A stretch of DNA of 64,000 nt from Caulifigura coniformis (GTDB taxonomy: Bacteria > Planctomycetota > Planctomycetia > Planctomycetales > Planctomycetaceae), in contig NZ_CP036271.1 in assembly GCF_007745175.1 (NCBI RefSeq), positions 3,856,314-3,920,313 on the forward strand, read 5' to 3'. Each line of letters starts with the position of its first letter. Position 1 is the first letter of the stretch. Below, in pieces: positions 1-9,745 of this stretch. The notes beneath the pieces are model-generated. The model worked only from the letters and a program-made list of their open reading frames with translations, made no database searches and was not told the DNA's origin. The position numbers were made by a program, and so were the translations under genes.

Positions 1-25
1 TGCGCTGAGACGAACAGGACTTGTC

Positions 26-733
26 ATGAAAATCCGGAGCCGGTTTGCGATCCGACTGCTTGGTCGAGCGCTCGCCGCCTGCGCGCGTGTTTACTTCCGG
101 TTGCTGAAGACGGAGTTCCATCTCGCGCGTCCGCTGACGTCTCCTTACGACGAAAAAGGAAACACCGTTTACCTGTACTGCCTGTGGCATCACAGCATCC
201 TGTGCGCGATCTTCTGCGGCAGGTCGGTCCGGCTCGCCGGCCTCGTCAGCAGGCATGAAGACGGCTCGTACGTCGCTGACGCGATGGAATGCGTTGACCT
301 CACGCCGATCCGTGGGTCGAGCAATCGCGGCGGCGCGGCGGCGATGAAGCAGATGATCGATGCCACGGAACGCCTCAATATTGCCATCGCCACGGATGGT
401 CCGCGCGGGCCGCATCACGTGGTCAAGGAAGGCATCATTTTCCTGGCCTCGCAGAGTGGCCGGGCGATTCTGCCGACGGGGGTTTCCGCGACGCGGTCGT
501 GGAGACCCTGGCTGAAGTGGTCGTATCTCTTGATTCCCAAACCGTTCAGTCGTGTGGTGATGGTGGGCGGAGAGCCATTCTTCGTCCCCCCGGACCTTTC
601 GCGGGAGCAACGGGAGGAGTACCGACAGAAACTGCAGGCCGAGATGGACAGGTTGCTCGAGATTGCGGAGCGGAAGGCCCGCGGCGAAGGATCGCCGCCT
701 GCCGAGTCGATGGCGCTGAACCGCGCCGCCTGA
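26..733 (+). CDS. DUF374 / lysophospholipid acyltransferase-like protein
   Basis: Predicted membrane-associated acyltransferase of the DUF374 group, related to the LPLAT/LpxL superfamily that acylates lipid A precursors or phospholipids; the real acceptor is unknown. Visible motifs are a WHHSIL block (residues 54-59, the HxxxxD-like site region), SRHEDG (75-80), RGSSNRGG (96-103) and TDGPRGP (123-129), in the order typical of DUF374. The length of 235 aa fits the family. The N-terminus is basic and amphipathic, with no clear cleavable signal. An AGGA ribosome site lies 6 nt before the ATG. A glycosyltransferase follows 70 nt downstream on the same strand, so the pair may act in cell-envelope lipid or glycolipid synthesis (inference). 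Confidence 0.82.
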   Translation: MKIRSRFAIRLLGRALAACARVYFRLLKTEFHLARPLTSPYDEKGNTVYLYCLWHHSILCAIFCGRSVRLAGLVSRHEDGSYVADAMECVDLTPIRGSSNRGGAAAMKQMIDATERLNIAIATDGPRGPHHVVKEGIIFLASQSGRAILPTGVSATRSWRPWLKWSYLLIPKPFSRVVMVGGEPFFVPPDLSREQREEYRQKLQAEMDRLLEIAERKARGEGSPPAESMALNRAA

Positions 734-803
734 GAACGAGAGTAGCAGCGTCGGGCCTGGATTCAGACCCTGACCGCCGAGTTTCAACACAAGGACGACA
801 GGG

Positions 804-1658
804 ATGTCATCCACGACACTGGTGATTCCGTGCTACAACGAAGAGCGCCGGCTTGATGGTCCGGCGTTTCTGCGTTTTGCCGCCGCCAACGCCTCCGTCC
901 GCCTCCTGCTCGTGAATGACGGCAGTCGGGATCAGACTCTCGGCCTTCTCAGGCGCCTTGCCGACGAGCGGCCGATCCAGATCAGCGTCCTCGATCTCGC
1001 GCAAAACAGCGGCAAGGCCGAGGCGGTGAGGCAGGGGATGCTCCAAGCGCTGTCTGAGGGAGCAGACTACGCAGGATATTTCGACGCGGATCTCGCCACC
1101 CCGCTTGAGGCCTCTATTGAATTCACGAGAGTCCTCGACCGTCTGCGCGGAATCGATGTGGTTGTCGGATCACGACTCCAGTTGCTCGGCCGCGCCATCA
1201 ACCGGCGACGCAAGCGGGCGTTTCTGGGGCGGGTGTTCGCGCGGGCAGCGTCAATGACGCTGGGGATCGCCATTCACGACACGCAGTGCGGCGCCAAGTT
1301 GTTCCGCGCCACTCCCTGGGTTGCGGCCGCGTTTGACCAGCCTTTCTGTACCCGGTGGATCTTCGACGTCGAAGTGCTCGCCAGAATCGCGCAATCGACA
1401 GAGGCAGCGGGCGGTCCGTCGTTGACCGAGTGCGTCTACGAGTTTCCGCTGGATGACTGGCGGGAGGTCGCCGGTTCAAAACTCAAGGCCACTGATTTCC
1501 TGAAGGCCCCTGCAGAATTGGCACAGATCTATTGGCGCTATCTCGGGCCGTTCCGGTCCGAGGCAACTCCCGTTGTGGAGATGCCCCGCGTCGTTCTCTC
1601 GCTGGCCCGTGAAGACGCGAGGCCAGCCGAACAGGATGCAGCACGCAGGGCCGCGTGA
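804..1658 (+). CDS. Glycosyltransferase family 2, dolichyl-phosphate glucosyltransferase-like
   Basis: Predicted GT2 enzyme moving a sugar from a nucleotide sugar to a polyprenyl-phosphate-type acceptor. The GT-A fold start IPCYNEERRL (8-17), LLLVNDGS (35-41), the DxD metal site in DADLATP (94-100), VVGSR, DTQCGAKLF (159-167) and RWIFDVE resemble ALG5/DPG-synthase proteins. It has 284 aa and no C-terminal membrane helices, unlike many bacterial polyprenyl GT2 proteins. AAGGA lies 8 nt before the ATG. It is probably co-transcribed with the upstream acyltransferase. The donor and acceptor cannot be read from the sequence. Confidence 0.85.
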   Translation: MSSTTLVIPCYNEERRLDGPAFLRFAAANASVRLLLVNDGSRDQTLGLLRRLADERPIQISVLDLAQNSGKAEAVRQGMLQALSEGADYAGYFDADLATPLEASIEFTRVLDRLRGIDVVVGSRLQLLGRAINRRRKRAFLGRVFARAASMTLGIAIHDTQCGAKLFRATPWVAAAFDQPFCTRWIFDVEVLARIAQSTEAAGGPSLTECVYEFPLDDWREVAGSKLKATDFLKAPAELAQIYWRYLGPFRSEATPVVEMPRVVLSLAREDARPAEQDAARRAA

Positions 1659-2379
1659 CGCCTCTTCACGTTCGATGTTGCCGATTGCCCCGGAGGGATC
1701 CCTGGGCCGCGTCCGCTCGTTTCTGGCACGTGGCCGCGATTAGCGGCGACCGCGCACGTCGATTCCCAACCTTGACGTCGTTCCTGGGCGGTGACCGAGT
1801 TTGGCCGAGTGTCGTCAGGCTGAAACGCAGCGTCGCACTTTGGATGACGGGTGCGGCCGTAGGGGATGTTCACGGGATTCCGTAGTAACTGCTTGCGAAT
1901 GCAGGTGTTGCAGGATTTGCGATGTTCGCGGTCCGCGATGGCACCGCCGCTGCAATCTCTTTCTTCCGTCCCCACGAGGGACGCCACAAACAATCACGCA
2001 GGAAGCGTGTTCATCATAGTTCGAGGCAGACTGACGGGGACCGGCCGGCACACCACCGCCCGTCCCTGGCTTCTGCTGAGACTCAGATGTCGGACGGCGA
2101 TGCAAGTGCATCGCCGGTGCAGACGTCTGGAGATGCGGAGCGTTATTCGGAGACCGCCACTCTCCAATGATCGTGAAGCAGCGAGATTTTGTCCCGTTCA
2201 GTCAGCCCGCAACGGTGTGAAATCGCTGTCCAGCAATCAATGAATGCGCTCCGCGTCTCCAGTCGCCTGCTTGTTGGAAACGAGCGGTCGTCTCTTCCCG
2301 GACGATGACTGATGACGACGGCGTCGCCCTGTCAGGACGACTCGTTGCGCCGGCAGAACATCCCATCGCGAGGAATATT
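1659..2379. other. Intergenic region without a convincing gene
   Basis: About 720 bases between the glycosyltransferase and the DUF692-like gene. Several short open frames occur here, but none has recognisable protein features, a good ribosome site or similarity to a family I know. The one clear structure is a perfect palindrome at 2095-2116, listed separately. The start of the downstream gene is placed at 2380 because of its strong ribosome site. Confidence 0.55.
2095..2116. repeat. Perfect 10-bp inverted repeat with 2-nt centre
   Basis: The arm CGGCGATGCA (2095-2104) is the exact reverse complement of TGCATCGCCG (2107-2116), separated by AG. No T-run follows on either strand, so it is not an ordinary intrinsic terminator. 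It could be a dimeric regulator site, an RNA hairpin in the leader of the downstream gene, or a factor-dependent transcript end for the glycosyltransferase. Function unknown. Confidence 0.6.
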
Positions 2380-3234
2380 ATGCTGCCTGTGATCGGCTAC
2401 TCCCTGCCATGTCACGCCCTCGAATGCCTGTCAGATCCGGCGGTCGAGGCCGTCGACATCCTGTTCGACAACAGCCTGGATGCAGGACGCGTTGCGGCTC
2501 TCCACAGTCGGCATCCGTTCGGCGTGGTGAACTTCGATCTCGGCTCGCTGGCTCTCACGGAAGACTTCCAGGCGTGGCGCAGGCAGCGCCAATCGCTGGG
2601 GCAACTGGCCGCTGCCGGTTGGGGAACCACCGTCAGCGTGAGCCTCACTGCCCAGTCTCCCGAACCGGGCGACGACACGACGCTCATCCGGGTTGTGGAA
2701 CTTGTCCGCAGCCTGCAGGCCAGTTTTGAAGGTTCGCGTCTCTATCTGGAGATCGTGCCGGCGGTGAAAGAGCCGGCCACTCTCCAGCGTGACGCCGATT
2801 TTCTGGTGGACGTTCTGCAGAAGACGGGGTGTGGCTGGCTGCTGAACGTCGCCGATACGTATGCCCGCAGCAGGAATCTCGGGTTCGACCCGTATGACCA
2901 GATCGCGGAGGTCCTTCCCTCCGCGACGAATGTCCTGATTCGCGCCTCTTCAGTCCGGTTTGAGAAGCGCATCGGCGCTGTTGTGACCGTGACTGAGGGC
3001 GCGATTCCGGACGAGGTCTGGTCGCTGCTGCGTCATTCACTGGTGCTCGGGATCCACAAGACCCGGGCAGTTGTGTTCTCCGGCCGTGAGAGACGGGGAG
3101 GCGAAACGCTGCGAAAGAGCGATCTCCGCCACGCACGGTTCATCGTTGACCGTGTGCAGGGACGGCAGCGCATGTTGAAGCAGCAGGGGAGCGTTCGCGA
3201 TTTCCTGGCCCGTGGCACGATTCGGCACGAATAG
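2380..3234 (+). CDS. DUF692 (MNIO superfamily)-like protein lacking metal ligands
   Basis: The protein (284 aa) follows the DUF692 TIM-barrel pattern along much of its length. The best blocks are KTGCGWLLNV followed by RNLGFDP, which match the family pattern TGCGLLLDVNN...NLGFDP, and PDEVWSLLRHSL, which matches the PVWALYxxAL block. Active DUF692/MNIO enzymes (MbnB, TglH, BufB types) use His, Asp, Glu and Asn to hold two or three iron ions and modify Cys in peptides. Here LLDVNN has become LLNVAD, EIHLAGH has become VLIRASS, IDTH has become VTEG, and the early LHG His is Asn. It is therefore probably a catalytically dead or repurposed member. I chose ATG 2380 over the in-frame ATG at 2305 because GAGGA lies 6 nt before it and the family begins near this point. 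A terminator follows. Confidence 0.6.
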   Translation: MLPVIGYSLPCHALECLSDPAVEAVDILFDNSLDAGRVAALHSRHPFGVVNFDLGSLALTEDFQAWRRQRQSLGQLAAAGWGTTVSVSLTAQSPEPGDDTTLIRVVELVRSLQASFEGSRLYLEIVPAVKEPATLQRDADFLVDVLQKTGCGWLLNVADTYARSRNLGFDPYDQIAEVLPSATNVLIRASSVRFEKRIGAVVTVTEGAIPDEVWSLLRHSLVLGIHKTRAVVFSGRERRGGETLRKSDLRHARFIVDRVQGRQRMLKQQGSVRDFLARGTIRHE

Positions 3235-3297
3235 TCGCCGTCGTGCTGGGCCGGGTTCTCCGAACCCACCGTCCGCAAGAAAAAGAAAAGGCCCGAG

Positions 3298-3323
3298 GGG
3301 ACTCTCGATCGAGTCCCTTTTTT
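3298..3323. terminator. Intrinsic terminator, probably bidirectional
   Basis: GGGACTC (3298-3304) pairs with GAGTCCC (3311-3317) around a 6-nt loop, followed by six T (3318-3323). On the other strand the A-rich stretch at about 3276-3289 supplies a broken U-tract for the gene that ends at 3360. It lies between two convergent genes. Confidence 0.85.
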
Positions 3324-3359
3324 GTTCAAGACTCAGCAGGGCGCAAGACGCCCTGGGAT

Positions 3360-3632
3360 TCACAGAGTCGGATTGTTGGCGACAGCGGCGAACATCGGAG
3401 CGTTGCCGTATCCGGGAGCCATCGCGGTTCCGCCGACGGGGGCTGCATAACCGACCGGGCCGTATCCACAAGCGCCGCCGGGGCATCCGCCCATCGGAGC
3501 GACCTGGCCGCAAGGGCTGCAACCGCCGCCGTATCCGCCGTAAGGATGGAACAGGTGGCTCAGGCAACCGCAGCAGCCGGAACCGGAGACGGACAGCGCG
3601 AGGCCGACAATGGCGAGGGTGAAGCGTTTCAT
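3360..3632 (-). CDS. Small Cys/Gly-rich exported protein
   Basis: A 90-aa protein with a basic start (MKRF) and a hydrophobic segment (about 5-18) ending in SGSGCCGC, so it is probably exported or a lipoprotein with a non-standard lipobox. The mature part is rich in Gly, Pro, Tyr and Cys (CSPCGQ, GGCPGGACGYG), in the manner of planctomycete envelope proteins of unknown function. The second ATG (3632) is chosen over the one at 3641 because AGGA lies 8 nt before it, whereas that site directly abuts the first ATG. It is convergent with the DUF692-like gene and shares its terminator. DUF692 enzymes act on Cys-containing peptides, so this protein is a possible but unproven partner. Confidence 0.6.
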   Translation of the reverse strand: MKRFTLAIVGLALSVSGSGCCGCLSHLFHPYGGYGGGCSPCGQVAPMGGCPGGACGYGPVGYAAPVGGTAMAPGYGNAPMFAAVANNPTL

Positions 3633-4089
3633 GGGTCTCATCCTTGAAGGGCGGGGCCGTCAGTGAACCTGCAGGAACACAGAGGCTGGGGCGATGCCGG
3701 ATTCGTTCCCAATGCTGGCCGTGGCGTCACAACCGGAAGCAGGAGACGGAAACTGGCGGGCTGAAGTGAGGGGTCTGAGGGGAAGTGAGTTGTGCAGGTG
3801 ACTCGAGAACCGAATCAGGACGCTGCGGCGGAGTGTTTATCCCGACCGGCAATTTTTGGTCAATAGTTTTTTTGAAAAACGGCTCAAGTTCAGCGGCTCC
3901 TAAGCCGACGGCGCGGCCCGAGATCTCGCACGCTGAGTTCTAAGTGCTGTCTCTCGCGGGGGATAGCCTCTCGGTGCGCGCTCTGCGAATTTGTGGAGAG
4001 CGGGGAAACCCGCAGGGTCTTCGGGCGACGTTTTTCAAAACTGCTCTATACTCCGGCCGCGCTTTTCCTCTCAGCCCGTTGCCGACTCC
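3633..4089. other. Divergent intergenic region upstream of gcvPB
   Basis: About 457 bases between two divergent genes. It holds the minus-strand promoter candidate at 3836-3863 and, near 4047-4052, a TATACT element that could be the -10 box for gcvPB, although no good -35 box sits at the proper distance. I looked for a glycine riboswitch before gcvPB and could not recognise one. Confidence 0.4.
3836..3863 (-). promoter_or_regulatory. Candidate promoter for the Cys/Gly-rich gene
   Basis: Read on the minus strand, TTGACC (3863-3858) is followed after 16 nt by GATAAA (3841-3836), in an AT-rich island within GC-rich DNA. It would give a leader of roughly 195 nt before the start at 3632. The match is to the housekeeping sigma consensus only; no experiment supports it. 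Confidence 0.42.
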
Positions 4090-5568
<1,479 letters not shown>

Positions 5569-6003
5569 TGTTGACCTTGTCCTCCCCCAGGGGAGGGCGA
5601 TGCGCGGGCGGACTGCGAATGGCATCTCCGCCGGCAGTTTCTGCGCGGCGGAGATGGCTGTTAAAACGCCTTGTACGGCTGCAATTGCAGCCGAAGATGA
5701 CACTCAGTGACGGGAAAGAACTTTTTCCCAAATGAGAACTGAGCGGTTTCGCCGAAGAGTCGCTTCCACTTCGCAGCGGCGCGAGTATATGTTCGCCCCA
5801 TCAACTACTCGTGGCTGATGGATGACGAGCTGACTGCGCCGGTCGCTGTGTCCTTTCGACCGAGTCTAAGCAGGCAGTGATCCCCGTCGATGAGACGATC
5901 GGTCGCCCCTCTGTGGGCGGTTGATGCGCCGCTTGCAAAGCTCAGCTACGTTTCAGCAACGTTGTTACGCCGCAACTTTGAAGGTTCGTGAAGGTCCGAG
6001 AGG
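5569..6003. other. Intergenic region before the respiratory operon
   Basis: About 435 bases with no supported gene. It contains a hairpin soon after gcvPB (5624-5657, listed separately) and presumably the promoter of the act/cox operon, but no clear -35/-10 pair was found. GAAGG lies about 9 nt before the ATG of actA. Confidence 0.5.
5624..5657 (+). terminator. Possible terminator hairpin of gcvPB
   Basis: CATCTCCGCCG (5624-5634) pairs perfectly with CGGCGGAGATG (5647-5657) around a 12-nt loop, 55 nt after the gcvPB stop. Only a weak T-poor stretch follows, so it may end transcription with a factor or protect the 3' end. Confidence 0.45.
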
Positions 6004-6648
6004 ATGGCCCAGGTCTTTCATCCGCTGGCGAATGCACTCGCCAGAACGACAATCTTCGGCGCGGTTTTTATCGCGCTCGGATTGCTCGCGACCATCTACG
6101 CCTTTTCGACGTCCGACTACGCCACCCAGGCGCACGTCGTTCGGGCGCAGCCGGTCGAATTCAGCCACCAGCATCACGTTGGCGGGCTGGGGCTCGACTG
6201 CCGCTACTGCCACAGCACTGTCGATAAGCAGGCTTTTGCCGGTATGCCGGCCACGGAAGTCTGCATGAGCTGCCATTCGCAGATCTGGTCGGACAGCCCC
6301 AAGCTGGCCAAGGTCCGTGAAAGCTTCAAGACGGGCAAGCCGCTCGAGTGGACCCGTGTCACGGACGTCCCTGACTACGTTCACTTCGATCACAGCATTC
6401 ACGTGACGAAGGGGATTGGCTGTGCGGAATGTCACGGTCGCGTCGATCGCATGCAGATGATGTCCCGCGAGCACTCGCTGCACATGAAGTGGTGTCTCGA
6501 CTGTCACTGGACGCCCGAAAAGCACGTTCGTCCCCGAAGCGACGTCTTCAAGATGGCGCTCGCTTCGCCGACGCCTGAGGAGTCCAAAGAACTCGTCGAG
6601 AAGTATCGCCTGAAGGCGCCGACTCATTGTTCCGCCTGTCACTACTGA
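6004..6648 (+). CDS. actA: Alternative complex III subunit A, pentaheme cytochrome c
   Basis: Electron-carrying subunit of alternative complex III, a quinol:electron-acceptor oxidoreductase that replaces cytochrome bc1. A single N-terminal membrane helix (about 16-36) anchors a periplasmic domain. Five CxxCH haem sites are present: CRYCH (66), CMSCH (87), CAECH (140), CLDCH (164) and CSACH (209), the count expected for ActA. Several extra His residues (SHQHH, FDHSIHV, HSLHMKW) can serve as second haem ligands. It is the first gene of a long operon whose order (actABCDEF, sco, cox) matches other Planctomycetes and Bacteroidetes clusters. Confidence 0.93.
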   Translation: MAQVFHPLANALARTTIFGAVFIALGLLATIYAFSTSDYATQAHVVRAQPVEFSHQHHVGGLGLDCRYCHSTVDKQAFAGMPATEVCMSCHSQIWSDSPKLAKVRESFKTGKPLEWTRVTDVPDYVHFDHSIHVTKGIGCAECHGRVDRMQMMSREHSLHMKWCLDCHWTPEKHVRPRSDVFKMALASPTPEESKELVEKYRLKAPTHCSACHY

Positions 6649-6712
6649 GATCGACGGGCAGGTTGATCGCATTGAAAGAGCCGGCCGGCCCGCGAGCCGT
6701 TCCAACGCACTG

Positions 6713-9700
6713 ATGTCAAACCCCAATCCCCAAACCCCGACCCTTGATCGCTGGCGGACGCTGACGGATATCCATCCGGAGCTGCCGATCATCGACCCGC
6801 CGGTCAATCACCAGTTTGACCTGATCAAGCTGCGCGCGGGGTTTGACCGCCGGCATTTTCTCGAAGTCATGGGCGCATCGATGGCGCTCGCGGGGGCCAC
6901 GGGGTGCCGACCCCAGCCGACCGAGACGATCGTTCCGTATTCGAAGCTCCCCGAGCAGATCGTCCCCGGACGCCCCCTCTACTTCGCGACCACTTTTTCC
7001 GATTGCGGGCGGACCCTTGGCCTCCTGGTGGAAAGCCATGAAGGCCGGCCGACGAAAGTCGAAGGGAATCCTGCACATCCCGCCAGCCTCGGGGCGACGG
7101 ACGCTGTCTCCCAGGCATCGATTCTCTCCCTTTACGATCCGGATCGCTCCCAGGGGGTGAAGCGGATCGACGAAATCAGCACCTGGGAAGCCTTTCTCGC
7201 CGACCTGCGTGACGCCCTGCGGGCCCAGAGTGGGCGCCAGGGAGCAGGGCTCCGGATTCTGACGGAAGCCGTCGTCTCGCCGACCCTTGGCCGGCAGGTC
7301 AAGGAACTGGTCGCTCAGTTCCCGGCTGCAAAGTGGCATCAGTACCAGCCAGGGCATGCCGATGGCGCGTTTCAGGCGCAGCAGAAAGCCTTTGGCCGGA
7401 ATGTGACCGTCATCCCGCGGTTTGATCGCGCGGAAGTCGTGGTCTCGCTCGATGGAGATTTTCTGGGCGGCATGGACGGCAGTGTGGCGAACACGCGGCA
7501 CTTCATGTCGCGCCGCGACGTTTCCGCAGGTCAGAAGGCACTGAATCGTCTGTACCTGGCCGAAACCTCGGTTTCGACGACCGGTACGATTGCCGATCAT
7601 CGCCTGCCGGTCTCGCCTGGCGGGCTGGTCTCGGTCGTGCAGTTGCTGGCGTCGCTTTCCGGCGTCGCCGGAATGGAAGGCGTGAAGCCGGTCGGGCTCA
7701 GTGAACAGTCGATCGGGTGGGTCGGTGCCGTTGCAGAAGACCTGAAGGCCCACCGCGGGACATCGCTCGTCATCGCCGGCGACAGCGCTCCCTGGCAGGC
7801 GCATCTCGCCGCCTACCTGCTCAATGACCTCCTCGGCAACGTCGGCAAGACGGTCGAATACATCGATCCCGTCGAGGTCGAGCCCGCCGATCACGGGGCG
7901 TCGATTGCCGATCTGTACGGCGACATGACGGCCGGCAAAGTCGAAGTGCTGCTGATCGTCGGCGCCAACCCGGTGTACACCGCTCCGGCCGACTTCGACT
8001 TCAAGTTGGCTCTGAAGAACGTCAAGAGGCTGGTGGCCCAGCTGAGCCCCTACGAAGACGAAACGTCTCCGTACTGCCACTGGCATCTTCCCCAGACTCA
8101 TTTCCTCGAGAGTTGGAGCGATGCCCGCGCCTTCGACGGCACGGCCAGCATCGTTCAGCCTCTCATTGCTCCGCTGTTCGACGGCATCTCGGCGCATCAG
8201 TTCCTTTCGGCCGCGACCGGCAAGACCGTCGTCACCGCTTACGACGCCGTTCGGGAAACCTGGAAGTCGCTGGGTGGAGAAGGGGGCTTTGAAGGAGCTT
8301 GGCGGCAGTCGGTGCATGACGGAGTGATCGCGGACACGGCTTCAACGGCGATTGCCGTCACCCCCAAGGTCAGCCCAGAGGATCTGGTGGCTCTGCAGAC
8401 GGCATCTGCGGCGGCGACCGGAACCTATGAAGTCAAATTCGCTCTCGATCCCACGATTCTCGACGGTCGATTCGCCAACAACGGCTGGTTGCAGGAGCTG
8501 CCCAAGCCCTGGACGCGCCTGACCTGGGACAACGCCGCACTGATTTCGCCTCAGATGGCGAAGGAACTGGGCGGAGTCCGCGAAGGCGACCGCATCGAGC
8601 TGAAACTCAAGGACCGCTCGGTCGTCGCGCCGGCATGGCCGACCCCCGGACATCCGGACGGTGTCGTCACCCTGCACTTCGGCTACGGGCGTCAGGCCGG
8701 CGGCAAGCTGGCCAGCAAGTTCGGCTTCAACGCCTATGCCCTCCGCTCCCGCGATTCGATGAGCGTCGCGACCGGTGTCACGGTTGATGTGAAGGGGGGG
8801 CGCGAGAAGCTCGCCTGCACCCAGACGCATCACAGCATCGAAGGCCGCGACATCGTCCGCACCCTCACGCTGGACGATCTGACGAAAGGCGGAACAGGTG
8901 CTCCTCCCCACTTCCACGATCTCGGCGAGAAGCCGCCGTCACTGTATCCCGACTGGGAATACAACGACCGCAAGTGGGGCATGGTGATCGACCTGTCCAG
9001 GTGCGTCGGCTGCAATGCTTGCGTGCTGGCCTGTCAGTCGGAAAACAACATCCCGGTGGTCGGCAAGTCGGGCGTCCTGATGGGACGCGAGATGCACTGG
9101 CTGCGAATCGACCGGTATTTCAGCGGCGCGGAGGACAACCCGCAGGTGCTCCAGCAGCCAATGCTTTGCCAGCACTGCGAGCATGCACCGTGCGAAACGG
9201 TTTGCCCCGTGGAGGCGACGACGCACAGCCCGGAAGGTCTCAACGAGATGACCTACAACCGGTGCGTCGGCACCCGCTACTGCTCGAACAACTGTCCGTA
9301 CAAGGTCCGTCGGTTCAACTTCCTCAATTACGTCGACAACACGCCATTGCACGAACTGTCGGCCAACCCCGACGTTACAGTGCGAACACGCGGCGTGATG
9401 GAGAAATGCACGTACTGCGTACAGCGGATCAGTGCCGTGCGAATTGAGGCCTCCAAGGAATCGGCGATCACTGGCCAGCCTCAGAAAGTCGCCGATGGCT
9501 CCGTCGTGACGGCATGCCAGGCCGCCTGTGCCGCTCAGGCGATCGCCTTCGGCGACCTGAACGACAAGGAAAGCCGCGTCGCGAAGTGGGCCGCATTGCC
9601 GCACAACTACGGCGTGCTTGCTGAACTGGGAACCAGGCCACGCACGACGTATCTCGCCCGAGTGACGAATCCGAATTCCGCTCTCGCCAAACCGGCAGAA

Positions 9701-9745
9701 CAGACACACGCAGGAGGAAGCGGCACGGCCGCGGCACTGTCATGA
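6713..9745 (+). CDS. actB: Alternative complex III subunit B, molybdopterin-like plus iron-sulfur protein
   Basis: Large periplasmic subunit of 1010 aa. It has a Tat-type signal late in the leader (RRHFLEVMG, 46-54) ending in a Cys (C65) that may be lipid-anchored. The middle (about 80-720) resembles the MopB fold but ActB proteins bind no molybdenum. The C-terminal part carries four-cluster ferredoxin-like motifs: CVGCNACVLAC (from about 764), CQHCEHAPCETVC, CVGTRYC with CSNNCPY, and CTYC...CQAAC. These clusters would wire quinol electrons to the haems of ActA and ActE. The stop overlaps the start of actC by 4 bases, which indicates coupled translation. Confidence 0.93.
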   Translation: MSNPNPQTPTLDRWRTLTDIHPELPIIDPPVNHQFDLIKLRAGFDRRHFLEVMGASMALAGATGCRPQPTETIVPYSKLPEQIVPGRPLYFATTFSDCGRTLGLLVESHEGRPTKVEGNPAHPASLGATDAVSQASILSLYDPDRSQGVKRIDEISTWEAFLADLRDALRAQSGRQGAGLRILTEAVVSPTLGRQVKELVAQFPAAKWHQYQPGHADGAFQAQQKAFGRNVTVIPRFDRAEVVVSLDGDFLGGMDGSVANTRHFMSRRDVSAGQKALNRLYLAETSVSTTGTIADHRLPVSPGGLVSVVQLLASLSGVAGMEGVKPVGLSEQSIGWVGAVAEDLKAHRGTSLVIAGDSAPWQAHLAAYLLNDLLGNVGKTVEYIDPVEVEPADHGASIADLYGDMTAGKVEVLLIVGANPVYTAPADFDFKLALKNVKRLVAQLSPYEDETSPYCHWHLPQTHFLESWSDARAFDGTASIVQPLIAPLFDGISAHQFLSAATGKTVVTAYDAVRETWKSLGGEGGFEGAWRQSVHDGVIADTASTAIAVTPKVSPEDLVALQTASAAATGTYEVKFALDPTILDGRFANNGWLQELPKPWTRLTWDNAALISPQMAKELGGVREGDRIELKLKDRSVVAPAWPTPGHPDGVVTLHFGYGRQAGGKLASKFGFNAYALRSRDSMSVATGVTVDVKGGREKLACTQTHHSIEGRDIVRTLTLDDLTKGGTGAPPHFHDLGEKPPSLYPDWEYNDRKWGMVIDLSRCVGCNACVLACQSENNIPVVGKSGVLMGREMHWLRIDRYFSGAEDNPQVLQQPMLCQHCEHAPCETVCPVEATTHSPEGLNEMTYNRCVGTRYCSNNCPYKVRRFNFLNYVDNTPLHELSANPDVTVRTRGVMEKCTYCVQRISAVRIEASKESAITGQPQKVADGSVVTACQAACAAQAIAFGDLNDKESRVAKWAALPHNYGVLAELGTRPRTTYLARVTNPNSALAKPAEQTHAGGSGTAAALS

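Noticed and set aside
3633-4089. Glycine riboswitch upstream of gcvPB
   Set aside because: No tandem aptamer with the conserved core could be recognised by eye; a covariance search would be needed to be certain.
6713-9745. Molybdenum-dependent oxidoreductase
   Set aside because: The MopB-like part has no recognisable cofactor-binding Cys or Ser site, and the context is that of ActB, which lacks molybdenum.
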